Origin: an uncultured Clostridia bacterium
GTDB taxonomy: Bacteria > Bacillota > Clostridia > Oscillospirales > Acutalibacteraceae
Assembly: GCA_937892525.1 (NCBI GenBank)
Contig: CALAEV010000033.1
Location: forward strand, 5,098-69,097
Reading direction: 5' to 3'
Length of the DNA: 64,000 bases
Part shown: piece after piece, positions 42,152 through 49,215 of the stretch
How positions within the stretch are numbered: position 1 is the stretch's first letter
How the letters are laid out: every line of letters begins with the position of its first letter
Position numbers and translations under genes: made by a program
The notes under the pieces: generated by a model
The model's input: the letters and a program-made list of their open reading frames with translations, nothing else
What the model was told of the DNA's origin: nothing
The model's database searches: none

Positions 42152-43648
42152 ATGAACTCAAAAATTATTTATGACCAACCATTTGACCACAAAGAATATG
42201 GGTCAGAGCGTAACCGTATTCCTGCACTCTACACTCTTAACGACGGTAGTGTTATGGCAGGTGCTGATATCCGTTATTCTCACGGCTCTGATTCCCCTAA
42301 CAATATTGATATTGCAGTTGCAATTTCAAAAGATGGTTATACTGACTGGGATTATGTAATGGTAAATCATTTTGACGATTATGCAGATACTGTTACATCA
42401 ACAGATAGTGCATCATTTATTGATTCAGTTATTGCGCAATCATCTACAGGTAGAATATTTATGTTGGCAGATGCTCAACCAAGTGAATGTGGATATCTTC
42501 AATGCAAAACTGGTACAGGATACTGCACAATTGATGGTAAAAAGCATTTGCTTTTGACAAAAGGTAATAATGGCGATAAATTATCAACTTTCGGTTATTA
42601 TGTTGGCGATTTTGAAGACGATTTCGCTCCTGTTTTCACAAGAAACGACAAAAAGATTACTGAATATTCTATTGACCGTGAGTTCCGAATTTACAAAAAC
42701 GGTGAGCCACTTTATACAGAGCAAAAGGGTAGCGAAGGCGTTAAAGTTCAACAAAATGTTTTTTATAGCTCAGCAGAATTCAAATGCTATAAAACAACTT
42801 ATTTATGGTTAAGATATAGCGATGATAACGGTAAAACATGGAGTCATCCACAAATTATTTCAGAGTTTGTAAAAAATGAAAAAGAGTCATTTTTAGGTGT
42901 TGGCCCTGGTCGTGGAGCTGTAATCAACCATAATGGTAAAGAACGTGTGCTTTTCTGTGTCTATGATAATAACGGACTTTTCAAAGACCCTATTTTTGAA
43001 AATGCAAGCGTTATTTATACTGATGACAACGGCGCAACATGGCACAGAAGTAAAAAAATCAAAATCAAATCAGGTATAGGCAAAACAAGTGAATCGCAAC
43101 TTGTAAAAATTGAGGGTGAAAACTATAAAGCCCTTCGTATTTACGCAAGAAACTTAAGCAACTATATCGCGTATGCTGATAGTCTTGATGGTGGCGTTAC
43201 TTGGACAGAATTTAAGGCAGACCGTGCTCTTGAAGGTACTAAAAATTGTATGGTTTCGCTTATGGAAACATCAAAAAAGATTGACGGCAAACAAGTTGTT
43301 CTTTGCTCTGCCGGTGGTAATCTTAAAGCAAGAGCAGATGGTGTTCTTCGCGTTGGTGTTACAGAAGAAAACGGCACAGTTAATTGGATTAGCAAATACC
43401 ATTTAACACAAGGCTTTTATGGCTATTCTTGCCTTACAGAACTTTCTGACGGAAACTTCGCAGTATTCTATGAAGACGAAGCAGCACATCTTAAATACAC
43501 GGTTTTCAGCGTGTTAGATGATGGCGCAATCAACGAAATCAACGGCGAAAATCTTGACTTCAAGCCAGACAATTCACCAAAGACATTAAAATCAATTAAA
43601 ACAAAACGAGCAATTGCAAGCATCAAATTCAAGTTAGGGTTAATGTAG
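42152..43648 (+). CDS. Intracellular exo-alpha-sialidase, GH33
   Basis: A 498-residue six-bladed sialidase. The arginine motif RIPAL sits near residues 23-27 and Asp-box repeats follow: SDDNGKTW, TDDNGATW and SLDGGVTW. Catalytic candidates are Arg of GPGRGAVI, Glu of TSESQLVKI and the Tyr/Glu pair of GYSCLTELSDGNF. It lacks a signal peptide, unlike most secreted sialidases, so sialylated oligosaccharides would be imported first. The operon has no nan genes for sialic acid breakdown in this window. It starts 13 bases after the phosphohexomutase gene. Confidence 0.88.
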   Translation: MNSKIIYDQPFDHKEYGSERNRIPALYTLNDGSVMAGADIRYSHGSDSPNNIDIAVAISKDGYTDWDYVMVNHFDDYADTVTSTDSASFIDSVIAQSSTGRIFMLADAQPSECGYLQCKTGTGYCTIDGKKHLLLTKGNNGDKLSTFGYYVGDFEDDFAPVFTRNDKKITEYSIDREFRIYKNGEPLYTEQKGSEGVKVQQNVFYSSAEFKCYKTTYLWLRYSDDNGKTWSHPQIISEFVKNEKESFLGVGPGRGAVINHNGKERVLFCVYDNNGLFKDPIFENASVIYTDDNGATWHRSKKIKIKSGIGKTSESQLVKIEGENYKALRIYARNLSNYIAYADSLDGGVTWTEFKADRALEGTKNCMVSLMETSKKIDGKQVVLCSAGGNLKARADGVLRVGVTEENGTVNWISKYHLTQGFYGYSCLTELSDGNFAVFYEDEAAHLKYTVFSVLDDGAINEINGENLDFKPDNSPKTLKSIKTKRAIASIKFKLGLM

Positions 43649-43659
43649 TAGGCAGGATT

Positions 43660-44568
43660 ATGGCATATTTATTTACACATTTTACAGAAACTAAAGGTGA
43701 CCAGGAATATGTCTGGTTTGCCGTTAGTCGTGATGGTCTTAATTGGATAGATTTGGGTAGTGATGTGCCAATTCTTGCATCAAAACTTGGTACAAAAGGT
43801 GTTCGTGACCCATTTATCGTTTATGATGAAAAATTAAAGAAGTATTTCATAATCGCAACCGACTTGCTTACCACAAGTGGTAATTGGTATGACTTTTCAC
43901 ACAAGGGAAGTCGCTCACTTGTTGTGTGGGAAAGTGAAGATTTAATAAATTGGTCAGAAGAACGACTCTGTGAAGTTGGAATTGATGGTGCTGGTTGTGT
44001 GTGGGCTCCTGAGGCAGTATTCTGCAATGAAAAAGATGCCTGGCTTGTGTTTTTTGCATCTTGTGTACGCGAAAAAGGGCAACTTCACCACAAGCAGAGA
44101 ATTTACGGCACTTTCACAAAGGATTTTAAAGAGTTTACACCCACATTTAAGTTTATTGATGCCAAAACTGATGTCATTGATACAAATATCGTTTGGGACA
44201 ACGGCTATTACTACCGATTCTCAAAAGATGAAACTCACAAGAAAATTACCATCGAGAGAAGCGAAAAACTTGTTGACGGAGAATGGAAATCAATTCATTC
44301 AGATACTTTTGCAAACTTTTTCGGACTTGAAGGTCCCGAAACATATTATCTTGATGATATGCAGAAATGGTGTTTGATTGCAGACCAGTATCATACTCAT
44401 AAAGGTTATACTCCGTTTGTTTGCGACGATTTAGAAACAGGTGAATTCATTCAACTTGATGAGAGTCAGTTCAGTATGGGCAAACGCAAAAAACGTCACG
44501 GTGGCGTTATTAAAATTACAGACGAACAATACGATAAACTCGTAGAGACTTTTGGTGTAGATAAATAA
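43660..44568 (+). CDS. GH43-like glycosidase
   Basis: A 302-residue five-bladed propeller enzyme of GH43 type. The general base is in GVRDPFIVYDE (Asp), the second acid in TDVIDTNIVWD, and the general acid in GLEGPETYYLDD (Glu). GH43 enzymes cleave arabinofuranosyl, xylosyl or galactosyl links, and the specificity cannot be read here. There is no signal peptide. It is the last gene of the operon, before a strong terminator, and its ribosome site is weak (GGCAGG). Confidence 0.82.
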   Translation: MAYLFTHFTETKGDQEYVWFAVSRDGLNWIDLGSDVPILASKLGTKGVRDPFIVYDEKLKKYFIIATDLLTTSGNWYDFSHKGSRSLVVWESEDLINWSEERLCEVGIDGAGCVWAPEAVFCNEKDAWLVFFASCVREKGQLHHKQRIYGTFTKDFKEFTPTFKFIDAKTDVIDTNIVWDNGYYYRFSKDETHKKITIERSEKLVDGEWKSIHSDTFANFFGLEGPETYYLDDMQKWCLIADQYHTHKGYTPFVCDDLETGEFIQLDESQFSMGKRKKRHGGVIKITDEQYDKLVETFGVDK

Positions 44569-44602
44569 ACCACTAAAATTGTTAATTTATTTAAAGCTAA
44601 AA

Positions 44603-44630
44603 AACAGCACTATATAGTGCTGTTTTTTTG
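44603..44630 (+). terminator. Terminator of the sialidase operon
   Basis: Arms AACAGCACTA (44603-44612) and TAGTGCTGTT (44615-44624), then a T-run. Confidence 0.88.
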
Positions 44631-44669
44631 TACCTAAATCTTTAATATTTGTAAGGTCATAGGCTTAAT

Positions 44670-44703
44670 CGGAGACCCGCACCCCACGACACGCTCCGCA
44701 TGC
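44670..44703. other. Unexplained GC-rich patch
   Basis: About 34 bases of clearly higher GC than the surroundings. CGGAG (44670-44674) can pair with CTCCG (44694-44698), and GCATGC ends the patch. No open frame or known RNA is recognised. It may be a remnant of another gene or a structured RNA end. Confidence 0.3.
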
Positions 44704-44734
44704 CTCTAAAATCAAATCATTTGCACAAACTAAA

Positions 44735-44761
44735 AAGAAAAAGAGCCGTAAAACGACTCTT
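44735..44761 (-). terminator. Terminator of the tRNA-Trp gene
   Basis: On the minus strand, AAGAGTCGT pairs with ACGGCTCTT (44753-44761 and 44741-44749, one wobble pair), followed by a T-rich run. Confidence 0.75.
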
Positions 44762-44771
44762 TTTCTTTTTT

Positions 44772-44847
44772 TGGCAGGGGCAGAAGGATTCGAACCCTCG
44801 GCACGCGGTTTTGGAGACCGCTGCTCTACCAACTGAGCTATACCCCT
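44772..44847 (-). tRNA. trnW: tRNA-Trp (anticodon CCA)
   Basis: A complete 76-base tRNA read on the minus strand. The acceptor stem AGGGGTA pairs with TGCCCCT, the D-arm holds AGCTCAGTTGGTAGAGC, the anticodon stem GCGGT/ACCGC encloses CTCCAAA with anticodon CCA, and the T-arm contains GGTTCGAATCC. The 3' CCA is encoded (44772-44774). It borders the accessory region to the right. Confidence 0.95.
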
Positions 44848-44972
44848 GTATCAACGTTTCAGCGACCTGTGCCCGCAAAATGTAACCCGAAATGTAACCT
44901 TTTTCGCGTTAAAATCGCCGATTTCAATTGTGCTTTGGTTTGAAAATTTGTATATCTTCAAATCACGTTTAT

Positions 44973-45000
44973 ATTATACACGCTTTTCGCCTTTTGTCAA
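44973..45000 (-). promoter_or_regulatory. Probable promoter of tRNA-Trp
   Basis: On the minus strand, TTGACA (45000-44995) and TATAAT (44978-44973) are perfect boxes with a 16-base spacer. They lie about 125 bases before the tRNA, which implies a long leader. Confidence 0.65.
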
Positions 45001-45036
45001 TGTGTTTTTTCAATAAATATTGCAAAAATTAAAAAA

Positions 45037-45068
45037 GTACCCACTATATGTAGTGGGTACTAAAAAAT
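45037..45068. terminator. Bidirectional terminator-like hairpin
   Basis: Perfect arms GTACCCACTA (45037-45046) and TAGTGGGTAC (45051-45060) with A-rich sequence on both sides. On the minus strand it would end transcripts from the mob remnant before the tRNA promoter. Confidence 0.7.
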
Positions 45069-45077
45069 TCTATATAT

Positions 45078-45176
45078 CACTTTACTTGCTCGAACTCAGG
45101 AGTGATATCTTCTGCCTGCTGCCACACCTTCAAATTGTGCATATTTTGTGCTAATTCGAGTTTTAACTGCTCATTT
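45078..45176 (-). pseudogene. Remnant of the C-terminus of a MobV relaxase
   Basis: Minus-strand translation gives about 33 residues ending at a TGA, beginning NEQLKLELAQNMHNLKVWQ and then AEDITPEF. It clearly matches the end of the complete relaxase encoded at 56178-56978 (NEQLKLELAESMHNLKIWQ then EEGITPNF). The frame is closed upstream by a stop eight codons before the match, so only the tail remains. It is not a copy of the present gene, because many positions differ. It marks an older mobilisable element at this place. Confidence 0.8.
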
Positions 45177-45238
45177 TTAGTAGAAAATTTATAGATATAT
45201 TAGGATTAAAGCACCAGAAGACTTTAAAATCTGAAAAA

Positions 45239-45263
45239 ATCACAAAATTACCGTGACAAAATA
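45239..45263 (+). repeat. Direct repeat flanking the restriction operon promoter, copy 1
   Basis: Starts ATCACAAAATTACCGTGACA, just upstream of the -35. It contains the inverted pair TCAC/GTGA nine bases apart. Confidence 0.6.
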
Positions 45264-45264
45264 C

Positions 45265-45293
45265 TTGACAAGCCTAAAAATGTAGTTTATAAT
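45265..45293 (+). promoter_or_regulatory. Promoter of the type I restriction operon
   Basis: Perfect TTGACA (45265-45270) and TATAAT (45288-45293) with a 17-base spacer, 39 bases before the first start codon. Confidence 0.85.
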
Positions 45294-45297
45294 AAAA

Positions 45298-45322
45298 TCA
45301 CAAAATACGCATGACAAAAAAG
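45298..45322 (+). repeat. Direct repeat flanking the restriction operon promoter, copy 2
   Basis: Starts ATCACAAAATACGCATGACA, just downstream of the -10, 59 bases from copy 1. Most positions agree with copy 1. The pair brackets the promoter like operators. Confidence 0.6.
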
Positions 45323-45331
45323 AGGTGTATT

Positions 45332-45928
45332 ATGATACTTGAAAATATTGCTTCAATTCGAACAGGAGTTGTTGCAACGCGAAAAAAAGCGGGAGAGAAC
45401 GACCCTGTTGAATGCGAATATAATCTTATAAATTTAAAGTGTGCATCTCCTGCAGGATATCTTGATTTGCAGTATGTTGAAAAACTTCAGACTTCTGAAA
45501 AACTAAAACAAGAATATTTCACACAAATGGATGATATTCTTGTTAGACTCAGCGCTCCATATACAACTATATTGGTTAATAAGGAAGAATGGTGTGGATA
45601 TCTGGTTCCGTCGCATTTTGCAATTATACGAGTTAATAAATCCGTTGCTTTGCCTGAATATATATTATGGTTATTAAAAAGAGAATCCACCAAGCAAAAA
45701 ATTCTGCAAAACATAAGTGGTAACGGTGTGTTCGGAACTATAAACTCAAAGTTCTTTAATACTTTACAAGTTCGCGACTTGCCACTAAACAAACAATACA
45801 TTATCGGACAAATGCAAATACTATCCGAAAGAGAGCAAGAATTACTACATAAATTAACGGTACAAAAAGAAATATATAATAAATTGATTGTTGATAAAAT
45901 TTATGATTCAGTAAAGAGAGGTAATTAA
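45332..45928 (+). CDS. Single-TRD (half HsdS-like) specificity protein
   Basis: A 198-residue protein resembling one target-recognition half of a type I specificity subunit: an N-terminal TRD (about 1-155, with QMDDILVRLSAPYTTILV, YLVPSHFAIIRV and GNGVFGTINSKFF) followed by a helical C-terminus (about 160-198, ILSEREQELLHKLTVQKEIYN) like the HsdS conserved helices. Half-S proteins can dimerise to recognise palindromic sites, or they can regulate. It is the first gene of the operon, 1 base from hsdM. ATG 45332 follows AGAGGTG. Whether it acts in DNA recognition together with the full HsdS downstream is unknown. Confidence 0.78.
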   Translation: MILENIASIRTGVVATRKKAGENDPVECEYNLINLKCASPAGYLDLQYVEKLQTSEKLKQEYFTQMDDILVRLSAPYTTILVNKEEWCGYLVPSHFAIIRVNKSVALPEYILWLLKRESTKQKILQNISGNGVFGTINSKFFNTLQVRDLPLNKQYIIGQMQILSEREQELLHKLTVQKEIYNKLIVDKIYDSVKRGN

Positions 45929-45929
45929 A

Positions 45930-47486
45930 ATGACTACAAAACAAAATATTGAAAAAGTACTTTGGAACGCTTGCGATAGTTTTCGCGGAAAGATTGATAG
46001 CTCACGTTATAAAGATTATATTCTCTCAATGCTTTTTGTTAAGTATTTGAGCGATGTATATGTAGAAACAAAAGAAGATTATATAAAACAGTATGATGGA
46101 GATATGCGCCGAGTTGAACGTGCAATGAGTAGAGAACGTTTTGTTATGGATGAAACATCAACATTTACATATCTCTATAATAATCGTAATGATGCAGAAA
46201 TTGGTCAAAAAATTAATGTCGCACTTGCTGCTATTGAAAATAATAACAGTGCAAAACTGCACAACGTTTTTCGTGCTATTGATTTTAATTCAACTGTTGA
46301 TTTCGGTGAGCCAAAAGAGAAAAATGCAATCCTTAAAAATCTTTTAGAGGATTTCAAAGACCTTGACTTAAGACCATCTCAGTTAGATACAGTTGATATC
46401 ATTGGTGATGCATACGAGTATATGATTGCAAACTTTGCTTCTGATGCAGGTAAAAAAGGTGGCGAGTTCTACACACCGAGTAAGGTTTCTGAACTTGTTG
46501 CTCGTTTAGTACAACCAAAAGAGAATGACCGCATTTATGATGCTACTTGTGGTAGTGGTGGCTTGCTTCTTAAAGCTTTCAAACAAATTCCAAGTGGCAA
46601 GGCTCGTATTTATGGTCAGGAACAAAATATGCAGACTTGGGCTCTTTGTCGTATGAATATGTTCCTTCATAATGTTGATGACGCAGTTATCTGGCATGGT
46701 GATACACTTGCTAATCCAGCTAATATTGAAGATGATAAGTTAATGAAGTTTCAATGCATTGTTGCTAACCCACCATTCTCACTTGATAAGTGGGATAGTG
46801 GCTTCCTTGGTGATGTAGAAACTGATGCAAAGGGTAAAAAGCCTAAGATGAGTGCAGAACTTGACTTGTATCGTCGTTTTGATTGGGGTATTCCACCAAC
46901 ATCAAAAGGTGACTATGCTTTTGTTATGCACATGCTTCATAGCCTTGATGCAGAAAGAGGTCGTATGGGAATTATTCTTCCTCATGGTGTTCTTTTCAGA
47001 GGAGCAAGTGAAGGTAGAATTCGTCAGACCATTATTGAACAATTTAATTTACTTGATGCTGTAATTGGTCTTCCTGCAAACCTTTTCTATGGCGCAGGCA
47101 TTCCAGCTTGTATTCTTATCTTCCGTAAAGACCGTGGCACAAACAATAAAGTTCTTTTTGTTGATGCAAGTGGAGAAGGCAACTTTGAAAAGGGTAAGAA
47201 CCAGAATATCCTTCGTGAATGTGATGTTGAACATATTGTAAATACATACAACAATTATAAAAATGATATCAACTTCACAGGTGAAGATAAATATAGCTAT
47301 GTTGCTACTCTTGATGAGATTAAAGAGAATGATTATAACCTTAATATTCCTCGTTATGTAGATACATTTGAGGAAGAGGAACTCATTGATATTGAAGAGG
47401 TTAAAAACAACATTGCAAATATTGAAGCAGAACTTGCTGAAGTACAAGCACAGATGAAGAAATATATGAAAGAATTAGGCTTATAA
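45930..47486 (+). CDS. hsdM: Type I restriction-modification DNA methyltransferase subunit
   Basis: A 518-residue N6-adenine methyltransferase subunit. The HsdM N-terminal helical domain (about 1-145) precedes the SAM-binding motif I DATCGSGGLLLKAF (about 203-216) and the catalytic motif IV NPPF in VANPPFSLDKW. GGEFYTPSKVSELVARL sits before motif I, as in HsdM. A C-terminal coiled coil (about 488-518) would contact HsdS. With HsdS it methylates host DNA and with HsdR it forms the restriction complex. It is separated from the next gene by 127 bases. Confidence 0.95.
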   Translation: MTTKQNIEKVLWNACDSFRGKIDSSRYKDYILSMLFVKYLSDVYVETKEDYIKQYDGDMRRVERAMSRERFVMDETSTFTYLYNNRNDAEIGQKINVALAAIENNNSAKLHNVFRAIDFNSTVDFGEPKEKNAILKNLLEDFKDLDLRPSQLDTVDIIGDAYEYMIANFASDAGKKGGEFYTPSKVSELVARLVQPKENDRIYDATCGSGGLLLKAFKQIPSGKARIYGQEQNMQTWALCRMNMFLHNVDDAVIWHGDTLANPANIEDDKLMKFQCIVANPPFSLDKWDSGFLGDVETDAKGKKPKMSAELDLYRRFDWGIPPTSKGDYAFVMHMLHSLDAERGRMGIILPHGVLFRGASEGRIRQTIIEQFNLLDAVIGLPANLFYGAGIPACILIFRKDRGTNNKVLFVDASGEGNFEKGKNQNILRECDVEHIVNTYNNYKNDINFTGEDKYSYVATLDEIKENDYNLNIPRYVDTFEEEELIDIEEVKNNIANIEAELAEVQAQMKKYMKELGL

Positions 47487-47613
47487 AAAGACTAAGTTTG
47501 AATATATTCTAAATCGCATATATAAAGCAGTTTTTAAAAATGTCGTGTTGCATAAAACAATCTTTATCATAGCGACTTTAGTTGGTAGATAAAATAAAAA
47601 ATGAGGTTGAATA

Positions 47614-49215
47614 ATGTATAAAATAAGAAAAATCAAATTCAAAGACCATCCAATTTTAAAAAATCTCGAACTTGATTTCTGTGGCCAAGACGGAAAAGCT
47701 GTTGATACCGTTATTATTGCAGGAGAAAATGGCACAGGTAAAAGTACACTTATAAATGAATTATACAGAATTGCATCAAATGCAGTTAAAAATGAAATTG
47801 TTTTAGAAATTACAGATGGTAGTAGAGTTCACGAATTATCATATTATTTAAAACATTTTCCAAACAGAACACCCCCATGCTCAATATATGTTAAAGATGG
47901 ATATGGAATGGATACCTTTCTTACTTCGGACCAAATCAAACATAAATATCCGTTTAGTGGTATATTCTCAGATGTTGATATAAATTTTACTTCTCAAGAT
48001 ATATCATCAGTAACGAGCCTTGATTTAGATATGATGAAAACAAGCAGACGTTCCACTACTGACTTGCCAAAACAAATCAACCAACTCCTTATCGATATTC
48101 AGACTTTAGATGATACGAGTTTAGCATCAGCAGTACGAGAAGCTTGGAACACAGGGTCTGTAGCAGAAGAATCAAAAATCGGTTACGATACTCGTATGCC
48201 ACGATTCACTAATGCATTTAATACGATGTTTGAAAAACTTACATATAGCCGAGTAACCAATCAAAATAATCATAAGACAATACTGTTCCAAAAAAATGGA
48301 AAAGATATTCCAATTGAAAAACTGAGTTCAGGAGAAAAGCAAATTGTATATCGTGGTTGTTTCCTTCTCAAAGATGCAAACGCAATGAATGGTGCATTTG
48401 TTTTTATAGATGAACCTGAAATCAGCTTGCATCCTAATTGGCAGATGAAAATTATGGATTATTATAAGGGCATTTTCACGAATGAGGAAGGTGTTCAAAC
48501 TTCACAGATTTTTGCAGTTACCCATTCGCCTTTCGTGATTCATAATGACAACAGAAACAATGACAAAATTATTGTTTTAGCACGTGATGAAAACGGTGAT
48601 ATCGTTGTAAAAGATAGACCAGAATACTTCAAATGTGATTCTACAGAAGTTATTCAAGATGCATTTTCAATTAAAGGTTTTTCTGGTGAAAAATCGGTTG
48701 TGTATCTTGAGGGACGTACGGATGAAAAATACTTTAATAAAGCTGTTGAAGTTTTTGGATACGAGAATTTACCTTTCGAATTTCAGTGGATTGGATATAT
48801 GAAGAATGAGAAAGATGAAGAAAACACCGGAAAAGATGCTTTAAATAAAGCAGTTGCATTTTTAATTGGTAGAAATCTGTCAGTTAAAAATATCTGTTTA
48901 TTTGACTGTGATACAGCGAGACAAGAAACTGTTAAAAACAATGTGTATACACGAGTTATACCTACTTATACAAACAGTAAGCGTATGAAAAAAGGTATTG
49001 AAAATGCTCTTGTATTGGATTCAGTTGATATCACTCCTTACTATTCTACTAAGGTTAAAGAAGGGGATTATGGTGATGATAACACTATAGTTACCCTTGA
49101 GAAAATGGATATGTGCGATGCAATATGTGCATTGAATCATACAGATTTAAGATTGATAATGGCCAACTTAAAAATGGTTATAGATTCTCTTATTGAAATT
49201 TTTGAGGAGAAATGA
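47614..49215 (+). CDS. ABC-type ATPase with a C-terminal TOPRIM-like domain (OLD/PARIS type)
   Basis: A 533-residue protein embedded in the restriction operon. The N-terminal ATPase has Walker A GENGTGKST (37-45), an ABC-like signature LSSGEKQIV (about 233-241), Walker B FVFIDEPEISLHPNW and an H-loop AVTHSPFVI. From about residue 365 a TOPRIM-like domain begins with VVYLEGRTDEKYF (Glu and Asp) and continues with ICLFDCDTAR (DXD) and a KKGIEN segment. This is the layout of OLD-family nucleases and of fused ATPase/DUF4435 (PARIS-like) defence proteins. The stop codon overlaps the hsdS start (ATGA). It is probably a second antiviral effector. Confidence 0.82.
   Translation: MYKIRKIKFKDHPILKNLELDFCGQDGKAVDTVIIAGENGTGKSTLINELYRIASNAVKNEIVLEITDGSRVHELSYYLKHFPNRTPPCSIYVKDGYGMDTFLTSDQIKHKYPFSGIFSDVDINFTSQDISSVTSLDLDMMKTSRRSTTDLPKQINQLLIDIQTLDDTSLASAVREAWNTGSVAEESKIGYDTRMPRFTNAFNTMFEKLTYSRVTNQNNHKTILFQKNGKDIPIEKLSSGEKQIVYRGCFLLKDANAMNGAFVFIDEPEISLHPNWQMKIMDYYKGIFTNEEGVQTSQIFAVTHSPFVIHNDNRNNDKIIVLARDENGDIVVKDRPEYFKCDSTEVIQDAFSIKGFSGEKSVVYLEGRTDEKYFNKAVEVFGYENLPFEFQWIGYMKNEKDEENTGKDALNKAVAFLIGRNLSVKNICLFDCDTARQETVKNNVYTRVIPTYTNSKRMKKGIENALVLDSVDITPYYSTKVKEGDYGDDNTIVTLEKMDMCDAICALNHTDLRLIMANLKMVIDSLIEIFEEK

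Noticed and set aside
44772..44847. tRNA-Trp as the proven attachment site of the island
   Set aside because: No duplicated tRNA 3' end, integrase or direct repeat was seen, and the accessory DNA lies on the 5' side of the tRNA. It is kept only as a possibility.
44700..44885. Reading frame across the tRNA-Trp region
   Set aside because: It is the reverse complement of a perfect tRNA and its terminator, with no ribosome site.
45239..45322. Repeats at the restriction promoter as a CRISPR array
   Set aside because: There are only two units, and the DNA between them is a promoter rather than a spacer.
47487..47613. A separate promoter for the ATPase-TOPRIM gene
   Set aside because: The 127-base gap was searched for paired -35/-10 boxes at normal spacing and none was convincing, so the gene is treated as part of the operon.
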